Below are positions 1 through 8,821 of a DNA stretch of 64,000 nucleotides, one piece after another. How positions within the stretch are numbered: the stretch's first letter is position 1; each line of letters opens with the position of its first letter. The stretch covers positions 1 through 64,000 of the forward strand of contig JABMNK010000092.1 in NCBI GenBank assembly GCA_013204595.1, in the 5' to 3' direction. Both the position numbers and the translations under genes were made by a program. Under the pieces are notes generated by a model. It was not told the origin of the DNA. It saw only the letters and a program-made list of their open reading frames with translations, and made no database searches. The stretch is from Flammeovirgaceae bacterium. GTDB lineage: Bacteria > Bacteroidota > Bacteroidia > Cytophagales > Cyclobacteriaceae.

Positions 1-1
1 C

Positions 2-688
2 GCATTAAACGCCGTATATGCTTACGAAGCTGAGGCTGGCCCTGCTATTTGGAATGCTGAAATATTATATCCTGATGCCGTAACCAATGTCAATGGTATG
101 GTACATGTACTTTATGGTTATTTATCTCCATATCCTCCTGAGCCTGATGATATGTGTGTAATGAGTGAACTCCCATCTGCAGAGACTGGTTTTTGGAATG
201 CTATTATAGACAGTATTTATTCTGTTAATAACGTTATTCATCAAGTAATCAGCGATGTGTGTGATGAAGGAGATGGATATGAATATAGCTACATTATTGT
301 AATCTTCACAAATGGTAATCAAGAATTAATGTATCTAGAATTTGATGCTATAGAAGAAGAACTTGTGATTTACGAAGATGACGAGTTCTACACAGAAACC
401 TTTACTGATCAAGATAACGATTTAGGTATATGGTATAATGACATCACCGCGATGTATCCAAACAAAACGCTTGAGCAAGTTATTTTATGGAAAGGCGCAT
501 GGGCTGATCCCAATAATCCAAGTGAGGACGAAGAGTATAGTGAATTATTAGTGTTCTTTGAAGATGACTGTTTCATTCTATTAGATAATGATGCTACTAG
601 CCTTGAGGTTTACGTGGATACTTGTGATGATGGGAGCGGTAGAAAAGATTCTTCCAACAGGAGAGCAAGGCTCAACCGTAAAAGATAA
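2..688 (+). CDS. Hypothetical acidic protein, 5' truncated by window edge
   Basis: The reading frame is open from base 2, so the ATG at 98 is most likely an internal Met and the gene begins outside the window. The visible 228 residues are strongly acidic (many Asp/Glu runs such as YEDDEF and SEDEEYSE) and rich in aromatic residues, with alternating hydrophobic stretches that look like beta strands. Cysteines occur at the CDEGDG, DDC and DTCDDG segments. The tail turns basic (RRARLNRKR) in the last 15 residues. I see no type IX secretion C-terminal domain and no family I recognise; an extracytoplasmic location is only inferred from composition. It converges on the potassium channel gene and ends just before a strong terminator at 711-741. 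Confidence 0.55.
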   Translation, partial: ALNAVYAYEAEAGPAIWNAEILYPDAVTNVNGMVHVLYGYLSPYPPEPDDMCVMSELPSAETGFWNAIIDSIYSVNNVIHQVISDVCDEGDGYEYSYIIVIFTNGNQELMYLEFDAIEEELVIYEDDEFYTETFTDQDNDLGIWYNDITAMYPNKTLEQVILWKGAWADPNNPSEDEEYSELLVFFEDDCFILLDNDATSLEVYVDTCDDGSGRKDSSNRRARLNRKR

Positions 689-710
689 TTATTTGAATTA
701 TCAAGTAAAA

Positions 711-741
711 AAAGCCATCGATAATCGATGGCTTTTTTTTT
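711..741. terminator. Bidirectional rho-independent terminator
   Basis: A 10-bp perfect stem (AAAGCCATCG / CGATGGCTTT) with a 5-nt loop is preceded by an A run and followed by a T run, so it can terminate both the plus-strand gene ending at 688 and the minus-strand channel gene ending at 799. Confidence 0.8.
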
Positions 742-798
742 CTACAAAACAGATTTAAAAATTAGATTCAAAACATTTATCAATATCGAAGTGATTGG

Positions 799-1635
799 CT
801 AAAGATCTAGGACTGTACCACAATTGAAACAATAACGAGCATTGTTGAAATGCCTTCTTTTTCCACATGAACACAAAACATTAATCTCCTCACTCATTTT
901 TTTCGAAGCCTTGTTTATTTCTGAACTTACGATCCCAGTGGGAACTGCAATAATGGCATAGCCCATAAGCATCAAAAGGGCTGCTATTGACTGCCCAAAA
1001 ACAGTTCCTGGAGTAATGTCTCCATAGCCTACTGTAGTAATGGTAACTATTGCCCAATAGATACTTCTAGGTATATTATCAAATCCATTTTCACCCCCTT
1101 CAATCATATACATAAGGGTTCCCATAATAACAGCTAGGGTCAATACGGCCCCCAAGAATACAATGATCTTGTGTCGACTTGCCACTAGCGCGGTAACAAT
1201 CACCCGAGATTCTGAAATTTGTCGACTCAATTTCAAAATCCTAAATACCCTAAGTAACCTGACTGCTCTGACGACAACTAAATAGCTACCCCCAACATAG
1301 AATAAAGTCAAATAAGTAGGTATTACCGCAATTAGATCAATAATACCGAAAAAGCTAAAGACATAGTTAAGCGGCTTACGAGAAATCCAAAGCCTAGTAA
1401 TGTATTCAAATGTAAAAAATAATGTAAAAAACCACTCAAATATATTGAAAAAATCACCGTACGCAAGATTATAAGACTGCACACTCTCCAACATGACTAG
1501 TACAATACTTACCAAAATCACATAAAGGAGTATTACATCAAATAAACGCCCCATGCGGGTATCTGTACCAAAAATGACTACGTCTAATTTTACTCGAAAA
1601 TTATTAAGGTATTTAAACTTTTCAGATTCTTTCAT
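799..1635 (-). CDS. Voltage-gated potassium channel with C-terminal zinc ribbon
   Basis: A 278-residue six-helix ion channel of the plasma membrane. The potassium selectivity filter TVGYGD is at residues 201-206 between the pore helix and S6. The S4 voltage sensor is clear: Arg123, Arg126, Arg129, Arg132 and Lys135 recur every third residue. Segments S1-S3 lie at about 32-50, 66-82 and 96-112. After S6 (about 216-234) comes a short cytoplasmic tail ending in a Cys cluster (Cys255, Cys257, Cys269, Cys272) that looks like a small zinc ribbon, which is uncommon on a bacterial Kv-type channel. The family conducts K+ across the inner membrane; its physiological role here is unknown. It is a single gene between terminators at both ends. 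Confidence 0.9.
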   Translation of the reverse strand: MKESEKFKYLNNFRVKLDVVIFGTDTRMGRLFDVILLYVILVSIVLVMLESVQSYNLAYGDFFNIFEWFFTLFFTFEYITRLWISRKPLNYVFSFFGIIDLIAVIPTYLTLFYVGGSYLVVVRAVRLLRVFRILKLSRQISESRVIVTALVASRHKIIVFLGAVLTLAVIMGTLMYMIEGGENGFDNIPRSIYWAIVTITTVGYGDITPGTVFGQSIAALLMLMGYAIIAVPTGIVSSEINKASKKMSEEINVLCSCGKRRHFNNARYCFNCGTVLDL

Positions 1636-1657
1636 CGGATCAAATTAATAAAACAAT

Positions 1658-1685
1658 AAAAAACCCTACATAAGTAAGGTTTTTT
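1658..1685 (-). terminator. Terminator after the TonB receptor gene
   Basis: The stem is AAAAAACC..TAC / GTA..GGTTTTTT with one C-A mismatch and an ATAA loop. A and T runs flank both sides. It lies 31 nt past the receptor stop codon and upstream of the channel start, so its main job is to end the receptor transcript. Confidence 0.65.
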
Positions 1686-1715
1686 ATTTTTGGAAAGCAA
1701 TTATTTAAAAAAATC

Positions 1716-4628
1716 TTATCTCATCAACTCATCAAAGGTGATAGAGAGATAATAAATAGCCCCAATATTAGGACCTCCCAAGCTTTGAATGTAATACTTA
1801 TTTGACAGATTAGATGCTCCCAATTTAACAATAGACTGAAGGCTCTCAAGTTTATAAGAAACTTGGGCATCGATGGTATTATATGCGGGTACCAGACCTT
1901 GTGCAAATGAAGATTCCCATCTAAACTCAGTTTGATGACGATAAGTCACATTAAAACCAAAATTATCAAAGACATTCCTATTCCCAAAATTGACATTTAT
2001 CTTATGTTCAGGCGTATTAAAATCCATTAGATTATTCCCTTGATCATAATCTTCACCCTTGATAAACTTATTCCAAGAATAATTTGCACCTAAGGCATAG
2101 CCCTTGGCTAAGGAATAATTTAAACCGGCAACTGCTCCTTGGGTATAGACCGGTTTTGTACTATTGGTATACATCGAAAAATTATTATCCGAATTACTAT
2201 TTAATTCACCCCCTGGAAGTATAATGCCGATTTGAGTGATGAAATTATCATAGATATTATAAAAATACGCCAAATCTATAAGCAGCTTATTGTTAACAAT
2301 CCCTTTATAGCCCACCTCAAAGGCCTGAATTTTTTCAGGCTTCACAGGATTGAATTCAGTGTATCTTTCCAATGAACTTGCGGCATCCCCCAAAGATTCA
2401 CCCCCAAAGACGCGATTCCTATAAGCCAAAACAGATGCTTGCTTATAATAGATATTATTTTCAGGATCTGGCACATAATAATCATAATATTGCGGTAATC
2501 CACCTAGCAATCTAGAGCTAATAATATCTAGGTTAATATATTGACCTTGGGTTGATGGAATTCTAAATCCCGTTTGATAAGAAAACCTGAAAAAATTATT
2601 TTTATTTGGGTTCAGAACTGCTGAAAGTCTAGGATTTATTTGTCCCTTAAAGTTTTCATTTTTATCATATCGTAGCGATCCTGAAAGTTTCATCCAATCA
2701 CTCATACGCTTACCCGCTTGAGCATACAAACCGTATTCTTTTATAGTTATCTCATTTCCTACCGTATCCGGAAAAATAGTCCCATTTGAACCTAAATCAA
2801 ACATTCTAAAACTGGCACCTACCTGAAGGTCTATAAAATTAAAATCATTTTTAAAATCATATTGTCCCTCCGCTTGATACATTGCCGATTTATCATTAAA
2901 TAATGGACCATCCGGAACAACACCTGTCATAACCCTGCTTTTCAGGTCTTCTAAAGTAAAAGTTCCTTTTTTTCCGGTAATGGTTGCTCCATTTCCAGCA
3001 TAATATTTGCCATCAACAACTTGTCTCGCAAAATCATGGGCCGCACTTTGTGCCTCAAGTAGGGCCGTACCTGTTAAATTATTTATCTCTCCGGGAAGCA
3101 ATCCCTGATTAGCTATTCCTCTTAAGTATTCAATGCCATATTCCACCAAATATCCAGATAAATCAGTAAAAGCCACCGGATTGCCTTCTGTTGCAATAGT
3201 AACTGCCTCATCGTTGACCCTTTTACCTAGAAACTCGGTAATATACGAATCTCCAGAATTTTCAGTGGTTGTATAGGCTCTAACATAAAAATTATCCCCT
3301 TCAAGCTGTAAACGATGCTGGATGATACCGAAATTGGCCAATGAATAACGCTGTGCACCCGTGTAGATACTGGTACCAAATCCCGAATTAAACATATAAC
3401 TCAACTCTAACTTGTCGTTCAATCGATAATGTAGCGCAGTGTTGATTTTGTAATTTTTTGCACCATAGTCAATAAGTTCTGTCTCTCTATAGGGAGTTAA
3501 AGTGACCACATGATTGGGCAGATCACCCGCGTCCATATAGTTCTTTGGATACTGGCCATTCGAAAATATATTACTTGGAAAACGAGCTAACGCACCAAAT
3601 TTAGTAGAAAAAGGGAAAATCGCCAAATTAATGCCAGCTTCGTCACCCTGAAAATGAGCCAGATCAGCACCCGGATTCACACCGCCAATACTCGCAAAAG
3701 GATTATTAGCAGCATTCCGATCCAACGCCGAAGTACCATGCCAATCCTCAGCGCCTGAGTAAGAATAATTCACCTTAAAGGCAAATTTGTTATTAAACGC
3801 TTTGGCATAGCGTATCGAACCTTCATACATAGGTTGTGTAGTCAAGTCGGCTTGGGTGTCATTCATATGATTAATACCCATTTTGGCAAAGGCACTTAAT
3901 CCTTGATACTCAAATGGATTCTTGCTATTAATCAATAACACTCCGCTAAAGGCATTAGGGCCGTAAAGTGCAGAAGAAGCACCTGGTATCAATTCTACAG
4001 ATTCTACATCCAATTCTGACGGACCATTCAGATTCCCTACAGGGAAGTTCAACGCCGGGGCCTGCGTGTCCATACCATCAATCAATTGTACAAATCGCGT
4101 ATTTCCGGTATTGGCAAATCCCCGGGTATTGATGATTTGAAAGTTAATACTACTTGAAGCTACGTCTACACCTTTAAGATTGGCAATCGCCTTGTAGTAA
4201 TTGTCTGCTGAGGTATTTTGAATATCCAAAATATTCATTTTTTCAATAGAAACCGGAGATTCTAAAATTCTTTCCTCAACTTTAGACGCTGAAACAACTA
4301 CTTCTTGACCTAATTCTACTGCCTCCTCCATGATCACAGCAAGATCCATCACATTGTTATCGGTAATCTTAATTTCCTGACGCATGTAACCAATACTAGA
4401 AATAACCAATACGATGGGTGGTGCAGCATTGATTTTCAAATCAAATTTTCCATTGAAATCGGTAACCGTACCTACCACAGACCCTTTGACAACTATATTA
4501 ACCCCAATCAAGGCTTCATTATCTTCCTTTTCAGTGATAACACCTGAGATATGCGTCTGAGAAACCGCATTAAATGATATCAGCGTTATGGCGCTGAATA
4601 GTACGAAATTTAAAAAAAACTTAGTCAT
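1716..4628 (-). CDS. TonB-dependent outer membrane receptor, CarboxypepD-plug type
   Basis: This 970-residue outer membrane transporter has the usual Bacteroidota order: signal peptide at about 1-23 (ending NAVSQ), a carboxypeptidase-regulatory-like beta domain (ISGVITEKEDNEALIGVN...GTVTDFNGKFDL) at about 27-110, a plug domain at about 120-240 (NTRGFANTGNTRFVQLIDG; VELIPGASSALYGPNAFSG), then a beta barrel to the C-terminus. Proteins of this type import siderophores, glycans or other large ligands using TonB/ExbB/ExbD energy. No SusD-like lipoprotein lies beside it, so a polysaccharide-utilisation SusC role is less likely; the substrate cannot be predicted. It is monocistronic, with a terminator at 1658-1685. 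Five residues (DELMR) follow the final barrel strand, so the C-terminal Phe is not the last residue. Confidence 0.92.
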   Translation of the reverse strand: MTKFFLNFVLFSAITLISFNAVSQTHISGVITEKEDNEALIGVNIVVKGSVVGTVTDFNGKFDLKINAAPPIVLVISSIGYMRQEIKITDNNVMDLAVIMEEAVELGQEVVVSASKVEERILESPVSIEKMNILDIQNTSADNYYKAIANLKGVDVASSSINFQIINTRGFANTGNTRFVQLIDGMDTQAPALNFPVGNLNGPSELDVESVELIPGASSALYGPNAFSGVLLINSKNPFEYQGLSAFAKMGINHMNDTQADLTTQPMYEGSIRYAKAFNNKFAFKVNYSYSGAEDWHGTSALDRNAANNPFASIGGVNPGADLAHFQGDEAGINLAIFPFSTKFGALARFPSNIFSNGQYPKNYMDAGDLPNHVVTLTPYRETELIDYGAKNYKINTALHYRLNDKLELSYMFNSGFGTSIYTGAQRYSLANFGIIQHRLQLEGDNFYVRAYTTTENSGDSYITEFLGKRVNDEAVTIATEGNPVAFTDLSGYLVEYGIEYLRGIANQGLLPGEINNLTGTALLEAQSAAHDFARQVVDGKYYAGNGATITGKKGTFTLEDLKSRVMTGVVPDGPLFNDKSAMYQAEGQYDFKNDFNFIDLQVGASFRMFDLGSNGTIFPDTVGNEITIKEYGLYAQAGKRMSDWMKLSGSLRYDKNENFKGQINPRLSAVLNPNKNNFFRFSYQTGFRIPSTQGQYINLDIISSRLLGGLPQYYDYYVPDPENNIYYKQASVLAYRNRVFGGESLGDAASSLERYTEFNPVKPEKIQAFEVGYKGIVNNKLLIDLAYFYNIYDNFITQIGIILPGGELNSNSDNNFSMYTNSTKPVYTQGAVAGLNYSLAKGYALGANYSWNKFIKGEDYDQGNNLMDFNTPEHKINVNFGNRNVFDNFGFNVTYRHQTEFRWESSFAQGLVPAYNTIDAQVSYKLESLQSIVKLGASNLSNKYYIQSLGGPNIGAIYYLSITFDELMR

Positions 4629-4647
4629 AAATAGCTTATTAAAATTA

Positions 4648-4678
4648 CAATGTTAATTATAGTTAATTTTTTTAACAT
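4648..4678 (-). promoter_or_regulatory. Possible promoter/operator of the TonB receptor
   Basis: Reading on the minus strand, TAACATTG (4655-4648) differs by one base from the Bacteroidota -7 box TAnnTTTG, about 20 nt before the ATG. It overlaps one arm of a 7-bp inverted repeat, ATGTTAA (4650-4656) with TTAACAT (4672-4678). The position suits a repressor site, but no regulator is identified. Confidence 0.3.
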
Positions 4679-4742
4679 ATTAATTATTTTTATTCAAATC
4701 ACAACAATTAAAGTTGATAATTAATATTGGATACACATAGCA

Positions 4743-5075
4743 CTATTTGGTTTCCAACTTTACATGAGCAACAAGCTTATCACACAACGTATTTATTTCA
4801 GTGGACATAAACTCGTCACCTGTCGCATTCAACAATGTTTGACTGATTCCCCCAAGACAATCGATATAAAATCGTTTCATTTCATCAACTGGCATATCTT
4901 TTGTCCAGAGATCTATTCGCAAGGTATTTTTCTGATCATTGTCCCAAAGTGCTATACTTATTGATTTGGTTTCTGATAGCCCTACATCTTCTTTTTCATC
5001 AGCATCCCACTCTATTTTCTCAGGTATGTTGGCTGAATCTAGCGATATCTTAAATTTAATTTCTGATTGCTTCAT
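4743..5075 (-). CDS. gldC: Gliding motility protein GldC
   Basis: A 110-residue soluble protein matching the GldC family along its length. The conserved core is LRIDLWTKDMPVDEMKRFY at residues 52-70, followed by the usual C-terminal helix. GldC is required for full gliding in Flavobacterium; its biochemical role is not established. It is the last gene of the ftsX-DUF3098-uppP-truB-ribF-gldC operon: its ATG overlaps the ribF TGA as ATGA (5075-5072), indicating translational coupling. Confidence 0.88.
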   Translation of the reverse strand: MKQSEIKFKISLDSANIPEKIEWDADEKEDVGLSETKSISIALWDNDQKNTLRIDLWTKDMPVDEMKRFYIDCLGGISQTLLNATGDEFMSTEINTLCDKLVAHVKLETK

Positions 5076-6019
5076 TTTACACTTAATCTATTGATTCCTA
5101 ATATTTTTTTGGCTTCACTTTTATCAATGGCCAATTGTATTTTCAAGTCATTCAAATGATTGAATTTTATCTCATGCCGAATATAACCGACAAATTCAAT
5201 GGAAAGATGATTCCCATAAATGTCTTCATTAAAATCAAAGATATTTACCTCGATCGTACGTAGGTTCCCGTTAAGTGTCGGTCGAACGCCTATATTGAGC
5301 ATTCCCTCAAAATGACGTAGTTCTAAAGACACAAAAACGGCATAAACCCCATCAGCGGGAATAAGTTTATAAATCTCTGGAATAAAAATATTGGCCGTAG
5401 GGAATCCTAATTTCCGACCTATTTGAGCTCCCTTGGTGACAATCCCAGAAAGACTAAAATACCTCCCTAAATAATGTTTTGCCGTGACTACATCTCCGCT
5501 AAACAGTGCCGACCTTATTTTTGTTGAGCTTACCCCTATCTGATCGATATCAAGTCGAGAAATTTCAGCTACATCAAAACCAAAACGATCTTTATTGGCC
5601 GTTAAAAATTGTATATCTCCCAATTGATTTTTACCAAATCGATGATCATACCCAATAAGAAATTTCCTTATCCTCAATCCACTTATCAATACCTTCTGGA
5701 CAAATGCTTCAGGCGTTAATTCCGAAAACTCCTTTGAGAACCTTACCTTAAGTAAATAATCAACTCCTATTTTATCCATTAAAGCTACTTTTTCATCAAA
5801 AGTGCTCAGTAATTTCAAAGTACTCGTTCCTTTGCCTAAGATAAATTTGGGATGAGGCCAATAGGTAATAACAACACTTTCACCCCCATTTAATTTCGCT
5901 TGACTGACTAAGCCCTCCAATATTTTTAAGTGCCCTGAGTGTACCCCATCAAAGGTCCCACTCGTGACGACCGGCCATTTAAGTTCACCTAATTCCTCAA
6001 AATGATCAATTACCTTCAT
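5072..6019 (-). CDS. ribF: Bifunctional riboflavin kinase / FAD synthetase
   Basis: RibF makes FMN from riboflavin plus ATP and then adenylates it to FAD. The N-terminal adenylyltransferase half carries the nucleotidyl-transferase motif GTFDGVHSGH at residues 21-30 and a later VSSTKIRSAL motif. The C-terminal flavokinase half begins around residue 185 with SGIVTKGAQIGRKLGFPTAN. At 315 residues the length is normal for the family. Its ATG lies inside the 3' end of truB (14-nt overlap) and its stop overlaps gldC, so it is translated within a tightly coupled operon. Confidence 0.95.
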   Translation of the reverse strand: MKVIDHFEELGELKWPVVTSGTFDGVHSGHLKILEGLVSQAKLNGGESVVITYWPHPKFILGKGTSTLKLLSTFDEKVALMDKIGVDYLLKVRFSKEFSELTPEAFVQKVLISGLRIRKFLIGYDHRFGKNQLGDIQFLTANKDRFGFDVAEISRLDIDQIGVSSTKIRSALFSGDVVTAKHYLGRYFSLSGIVTKGAQIGRKLGFPTANIFIPEIYKLIPADGVYAVFVSLELRHFEGMLNIGVRPTLNGNLRTIEVNIFDFNEDIYGNHLSIEFVGYIRHEIKFNHLNDLKIQLAIDKSEAKKILGINRLSVK

Positions 6020-6686
6020 GGGCTAACTTAATTTGATCAATTAATGTTTCAAGTTGCTGCGCATGTTGGAGTGAATAATCGCCGATTTTCGTTCTATTGA
6101 GCTGTTTTAAATAACCTCCTACTCCCAATATTTCGCCAAAATCCTTTGCCAAGCTTCTGATGTAAGTGCCCTTTGAACAAGTAACTCTAAAATAAATCTC
6201 TGGCAAGGAAATTTTGATAATCTCAAATTCAAAGATATGTATCCTTCTTGATTTCAACTCCAAAGGTTCATTTTTACGTGCGCTCTTATACGCCCGTTCC
6301 CCATTGACACGAATGGCTGAATAAATAGGCGGCATCTGATCCAATTTACCCGTCAACTGCTGAGCCGCTTCCAAGACTTGCGCTGAAGTAATATGCAGAT
6401 AGTCACTAGAGGAGTCAAACGCCGTTTCTAGATCAAAAGATGGAGTTGTTTTACCAATCTCTATAACTCCTTCATATTCTTTATTTAACCCCTGTAAAAG
6501 TTCTAGTTTTTTGGTGAATTTCCCAACACCTATTAAGAGCAATCCTTGCGCCAATGGATCAAGTGTTCCCGCATGACCTATTTTCTTGATTTTAAACGCA
6601 TACCGAAGCTTATTGACCACATCAAAAGAAGTCCAATGCTTGGGCTTATCAACCAATAAGAGCATGCCTTCGTCCGGTACTGTCAT
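6006..6686 (-). CDS. truB: tRNA pseudouridine(55) synthase
   Basis: TruB isomerises U55 to pseudouridine in the T-loop of tRNAs. From the chosen ATG the protein has 226 residues and carries the family signature GHAGTLDPLAQGLL at 37-50, with Asp43 as catalytic nucleophile, plus MPPIYSAIRVNGERAY and CSKGTYIRSLAKDFG further on. The frame is open to 6782, but the start at 6686 is preferred because its ATG overlaps the uppP TGA (ATGA) and the protein then begins MTVPDEGMLLLVDKP, as TruB proteins usually do. The C-terminal PUA-like extension seen in E. coli TruB is short or absent. Confidence 0.94.
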   Translation of the reverse strand: MTVPDEGMLLLVDKPKHWTSFDVVNKLRYAFKIKKIGHAGTLDPLAQGLLLIGVGKFTKKLELLQGLNKEYEGVIEIGKTTPSFDLETAFDSSSDYLHITSAQVLEAAQQLTGKLDQMPPIYSAIRVNGERAYKSARKNEPLELKSRRIHIFEFEIIKISLPEIYFRVTCSKGTYIRSLAKDFGEILGVGGYLKQLNRTKIGDYSLQHAQQLETLIDQIKLAHEGN

Positions 6687-7480
6687 AGAATAAAACTTGA
6701 TAGCACAGCTATAAAGCCTACTAAAAAGCAATAAATAGAAAAATAAATTAATTTTCCCTTTTTTACAATTCGAACCATCCAATTACAAGCTATATAACCA
6801 GACACAAAAGCTGCAGTAAAACCTAAAACGAGAACCCCTGAATCTATCTTATCATAGATGGCGGGTGCTTCAAAATAATTCTTTGCTTTTAATAAACTTG
6901 CCCCTATAATAGGTAAGAGAACCATCAGAAACGAAAATTTAGCCGCCTTATCTCTTTCAATACCCAATATCAAGGCAGTCGCAATCGTCGATCCAGACCG
7001 TGAAATACCAGGGACGATGGCGACAGCTTGGGCTATTCCAATCAACAATGATTTCATGAAAGTTACCGATCCCTCACCTTCTCTAAAAAATCTTGGTATA
7101 AAAAGCAACGCAGAGGTAAAAATTAACATTCCTCCAGTAAGTAACAAATTACCTGTAAAGAAAGTCTCTATTTCACTTTCAAAAAGAAGTCCCACAATTC
7201 CAACAGGAATCATTGATATGACAATTTGTGAAGCAAATTTGGTAGAATCATTCCATTTGAATTTAAAAAGATCAACAATGATGACCACTATTTCCTTTCT
7301 GAAAACAACCAAAGTACTTAGAGACGTCGCTAAATGAACAATCAATGCAAACAACAAATGATTACTTGATTTGACACCTAATAACACACTTCCTATCTCC
7401 AAATGACCACTACTGCTCACTGGTAAAAATTCAGTCAATCCCTGAATAATACCCAATAAAAGTGCATCAATCCACGTCAT
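6683..7480 (-). CDS. uppP: Undecaprenyl-diphosphatase UppP/BacA
   Basis: This inner-membrane enzyme recycles undecaprenyl pyrophosphate to the monophosphate carrier used in peptidoglycan and O-antigen synthesis, and confers bacitracin tolerance when abundant. It shows the two catalytic loops of the BacA family: EFLPVSSSGH near the N-terminus and PGISRSGST in the second half, among about eight hydrophobic helices. The ATG at 7480 (MTWIDALLLGIIQGLTEF) gives 265 residues, the usual length. An upstream Met at 7531 would overlap the DUF3098 gene and add residues not seen in the family. The truB start overlaps its stop. Confidence 0.94.
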   Translation of the reverse strand: MTWIDALLLGIIQGLTEFLPVSSSGHLEIGSVLLGVKSSNHLLFALIVHLATSLSTLVVFRKEIVVIIVDLFKFKWNDSTKFASQIVISMIPVGIVGLLFESEIETFFTGNLLLTGGMLIFTSALLFIPRFFREGEGSVTFMKSLLIGIAQAVAIVPGISRSGSTIATALILGIERDKAAKFSFLMVLLPIIGASLLKAKNYFEAPAIYDKIDSGVLVLGFTAAFVSGYIACNWMVRIVKKGKLIYFSIYCFLVGFIAVLSSFIL

Positions 7481-7502
7481 TAGCTTAACTATTATGGAAT
7501 AA

Positions 7503-7712
7503 TTACTTTTTAGACTTATAAAAAATAGCAAAAAATTGAATCATAAATCCTAGTATGACAATGATCGGCCCAAGGGTAAGTCCGAGAAAACCAAACCCGT
7601 AAGTTTCTTTATCCAAAGACATCACAATAAAACCCAAGAGAATAAATATTATTCCCGATGTCATGATGACATAATTAATTTTTTCAAATGCAAACTTAGT
7701 TTTTATAGACAT
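7503..7712 (-). CDS. DUF3098 small membrane protein
   Basis: A 69-residue protein with two predicted transmembrane helices separated by a short loop (LDKETYGFGFLGLTLGP), typical of the Bacteroidota-specific DUF3098 family, which is regularly encoded between ftsX and uppP. No function is known; the context points to the cell envelope or division. The ATG at 7712 (MSIKTKFAFEKINYVIM) matches the usual family N-terminus and follows the ftsX stop by 10 nt. A second in-frame ATG at 7736 would overlap ftsX by 14 nt and cannot be excluded. Confidence 0.82.
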   Translation of the reverse strand: MSIKTKFAFEKINYVIMTSGIIFILLGFIVMSLDKETYGFGFLGLTLGPIIVILGFMIQFFAIFYKSKK

Positions 7713-7722
7713 TTCTTTAAGT

Positions 7723-8613
7723 TTAATAGAGTTCATCTAATGATATTTTGAAATTACGATTCATTGATAATGACGTACTAAAATAAGCCAATAGCATACC
7801 CCCCATTACCAAGCAGGCGCACAACATAGTTACCTGATCATTATTATAAAGCGAATTCAAATCTGCAAATTGAGCATTTGCCAATCGAATGATCGCGTAC
7901 AAAACAGCAGACGCCAACAATCCAGATATAAGTCCATATAACAACGCTCTTTTTAAAAAAGGCCATTTAATAAACCCTTTTGTCGCGCCGACAAGTTGCA
8001 TACTCCTAATTAAAAATCGTTGCGAAAATAGCGCTATTTTTATAGTGTTATTAATCAGAATAACCACCGCTATCAATAATATAATCGTAAGACCTAAAAA
8101 CAACGAACCAAGAATTCTTGTATTCTTATTGATACTATTCACCAAAGACTCCTGAACAACCACCTCAAAAACGCCCACCAATTGATTGATATCTGTTCTT
8201 ATTTTTTCAAGACTATCCAACGAATGATATTGGGAATTTACCTTTACAATCAATACATCTCTCAAGGGATTGTCCCCCAGGAATTCCATAAAATCTTCAC
8301 CTGTATCTTTTATAAAGTCTTCAGCAGCCTCTTGCTTACTGATAAACTTAATACTTCCATTTTGATTTTCCTTTGGTAAGTAAGATTTAGACGCTATAAT
8401 CTTTTGCAATCGGAGTATTTCTGAATCATTGACTGATTTATCTAAATAGACTTGCACCTCCACATTTGACTGAACAATGACCGTAAGTGCATTTAAATAG
8501 ATGAATAAGATGCCGAAAATACCTGCTACTATCAAAGAAAGAGTAATACTGAAGATTACACTTATGAACGGGAAACTTCCCAACTTTCTTTTGCGCCTTT
8601 TTTGATTAGTCAT
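7723..8613 (-). CDS. ftsX: Cell division protein FtsX
   Basis: FtsX is the permease-like partner of the ATPase FtsE; together they activate peptidoglycan hydrolases at the division septum. The 296-residue protein has the expected topology: cytoplasmic basic N-terminus (TNQKRRKRKLG), TM1 at about 17-38, a large periplasmic domain, then three C-terminal helices of the FtsX domain (about 170-290). ftsE is not adjacent, as is common in Bacteroidota. The ATG at 8613 is favoured over an open extension to 8646 because a promoter-like TAGATTTG box sits at 8627-8620, inside that extension. It is the first gene of a six-gene operon. Confidence 0.9.
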   Translation of the reverse strand: MTNQKRRKRKLGSFPFISVIFSITLSLIVAGIFGILFIYLNALTVIVQSNVEVQVYLDKSVNDSEILRLQKIIASKSYLPKENQNGSIKFISKQEAAEDFIKDTGEDFMEFLGDNPLRDVLIVKVNSQYHSLDSLEKIRTDINQLVGVFEVVVQESLVNSINKNTRILGSLFLGLTIILLIAVVILINNTIKIALFSQRFLIRSMQLVGATKGFIKWPFLKRALLYGLISGLLASAVLYAIIRLANAQFADLNSLYNNDQVTMLCACLVMGGMLLAYFSTSLSMNRNFKISLDELY

Positions 8614-8619
8614 TGGCAA

Positions 8620-8627
8620 CAAATCTA
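8620..8627 (-). promoter_or_regulatory. Promoter -7 box for the ftsX operon
   Basis: TAGATTTG on the minus strand is an exact match to TAnnTTTG. It would place the transcript start within a few bases of the ftsX ATG. A second near match (TTATTTTG, 8635-8628) is adjacent, so the 5' leader is very short either way. Confidence 0.4.
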
Positions 8628-8659
8628 CAAAATAACAACATGACAAGTTGAAATATTGG

Positions 8660-8821
8660 CTATTTATTGTTTCTGAATTCCATTAAATAATTTATCAACT
8701 TAAGGTCCTCCATAGGAAATAATTCTAATGTCAACTCAGTAAAAGGAAGCGAATAATAATTACCCATATAATAGAGATATATGTTTTTTCCGACACTTGA
8801 ATTAATTTCTAAAATCTCGTA
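8660..8821 (-). pseudogene. In-frame 3' continuation of the anti-sigma gene past a TAG stop
   Basis: Directly after the TAG at 8824-8822 the same frame stays open for 53 codons and ends at a second TAG (8662-8660). The translation begins YEILEINSSVGKNIYLYY and has protein-like character: alternating hydrophobic strand (NIYLYYMGNYYSLPF), then an amphipathic helix (PMEDLKLINYLMEF). It fits as the natural C-terminus of the protein encoded at 8825-9649, giving about 329 residues. The TAG could have arisen from TTG, TCG or CAG by one change. A real nonsense mutation, stop readthrough or a sequencing error would all look the same here. Confidence 0.55.

Noticed and set aside
8647-8821. Independent small gene starting at the ATG at 8767 (35 codons)
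   Set aside because: The frame is continuous with the upstream anti-sigma frame and opens directly after its TAG, so a C-terminal remnant explains it better than a separate small gene.
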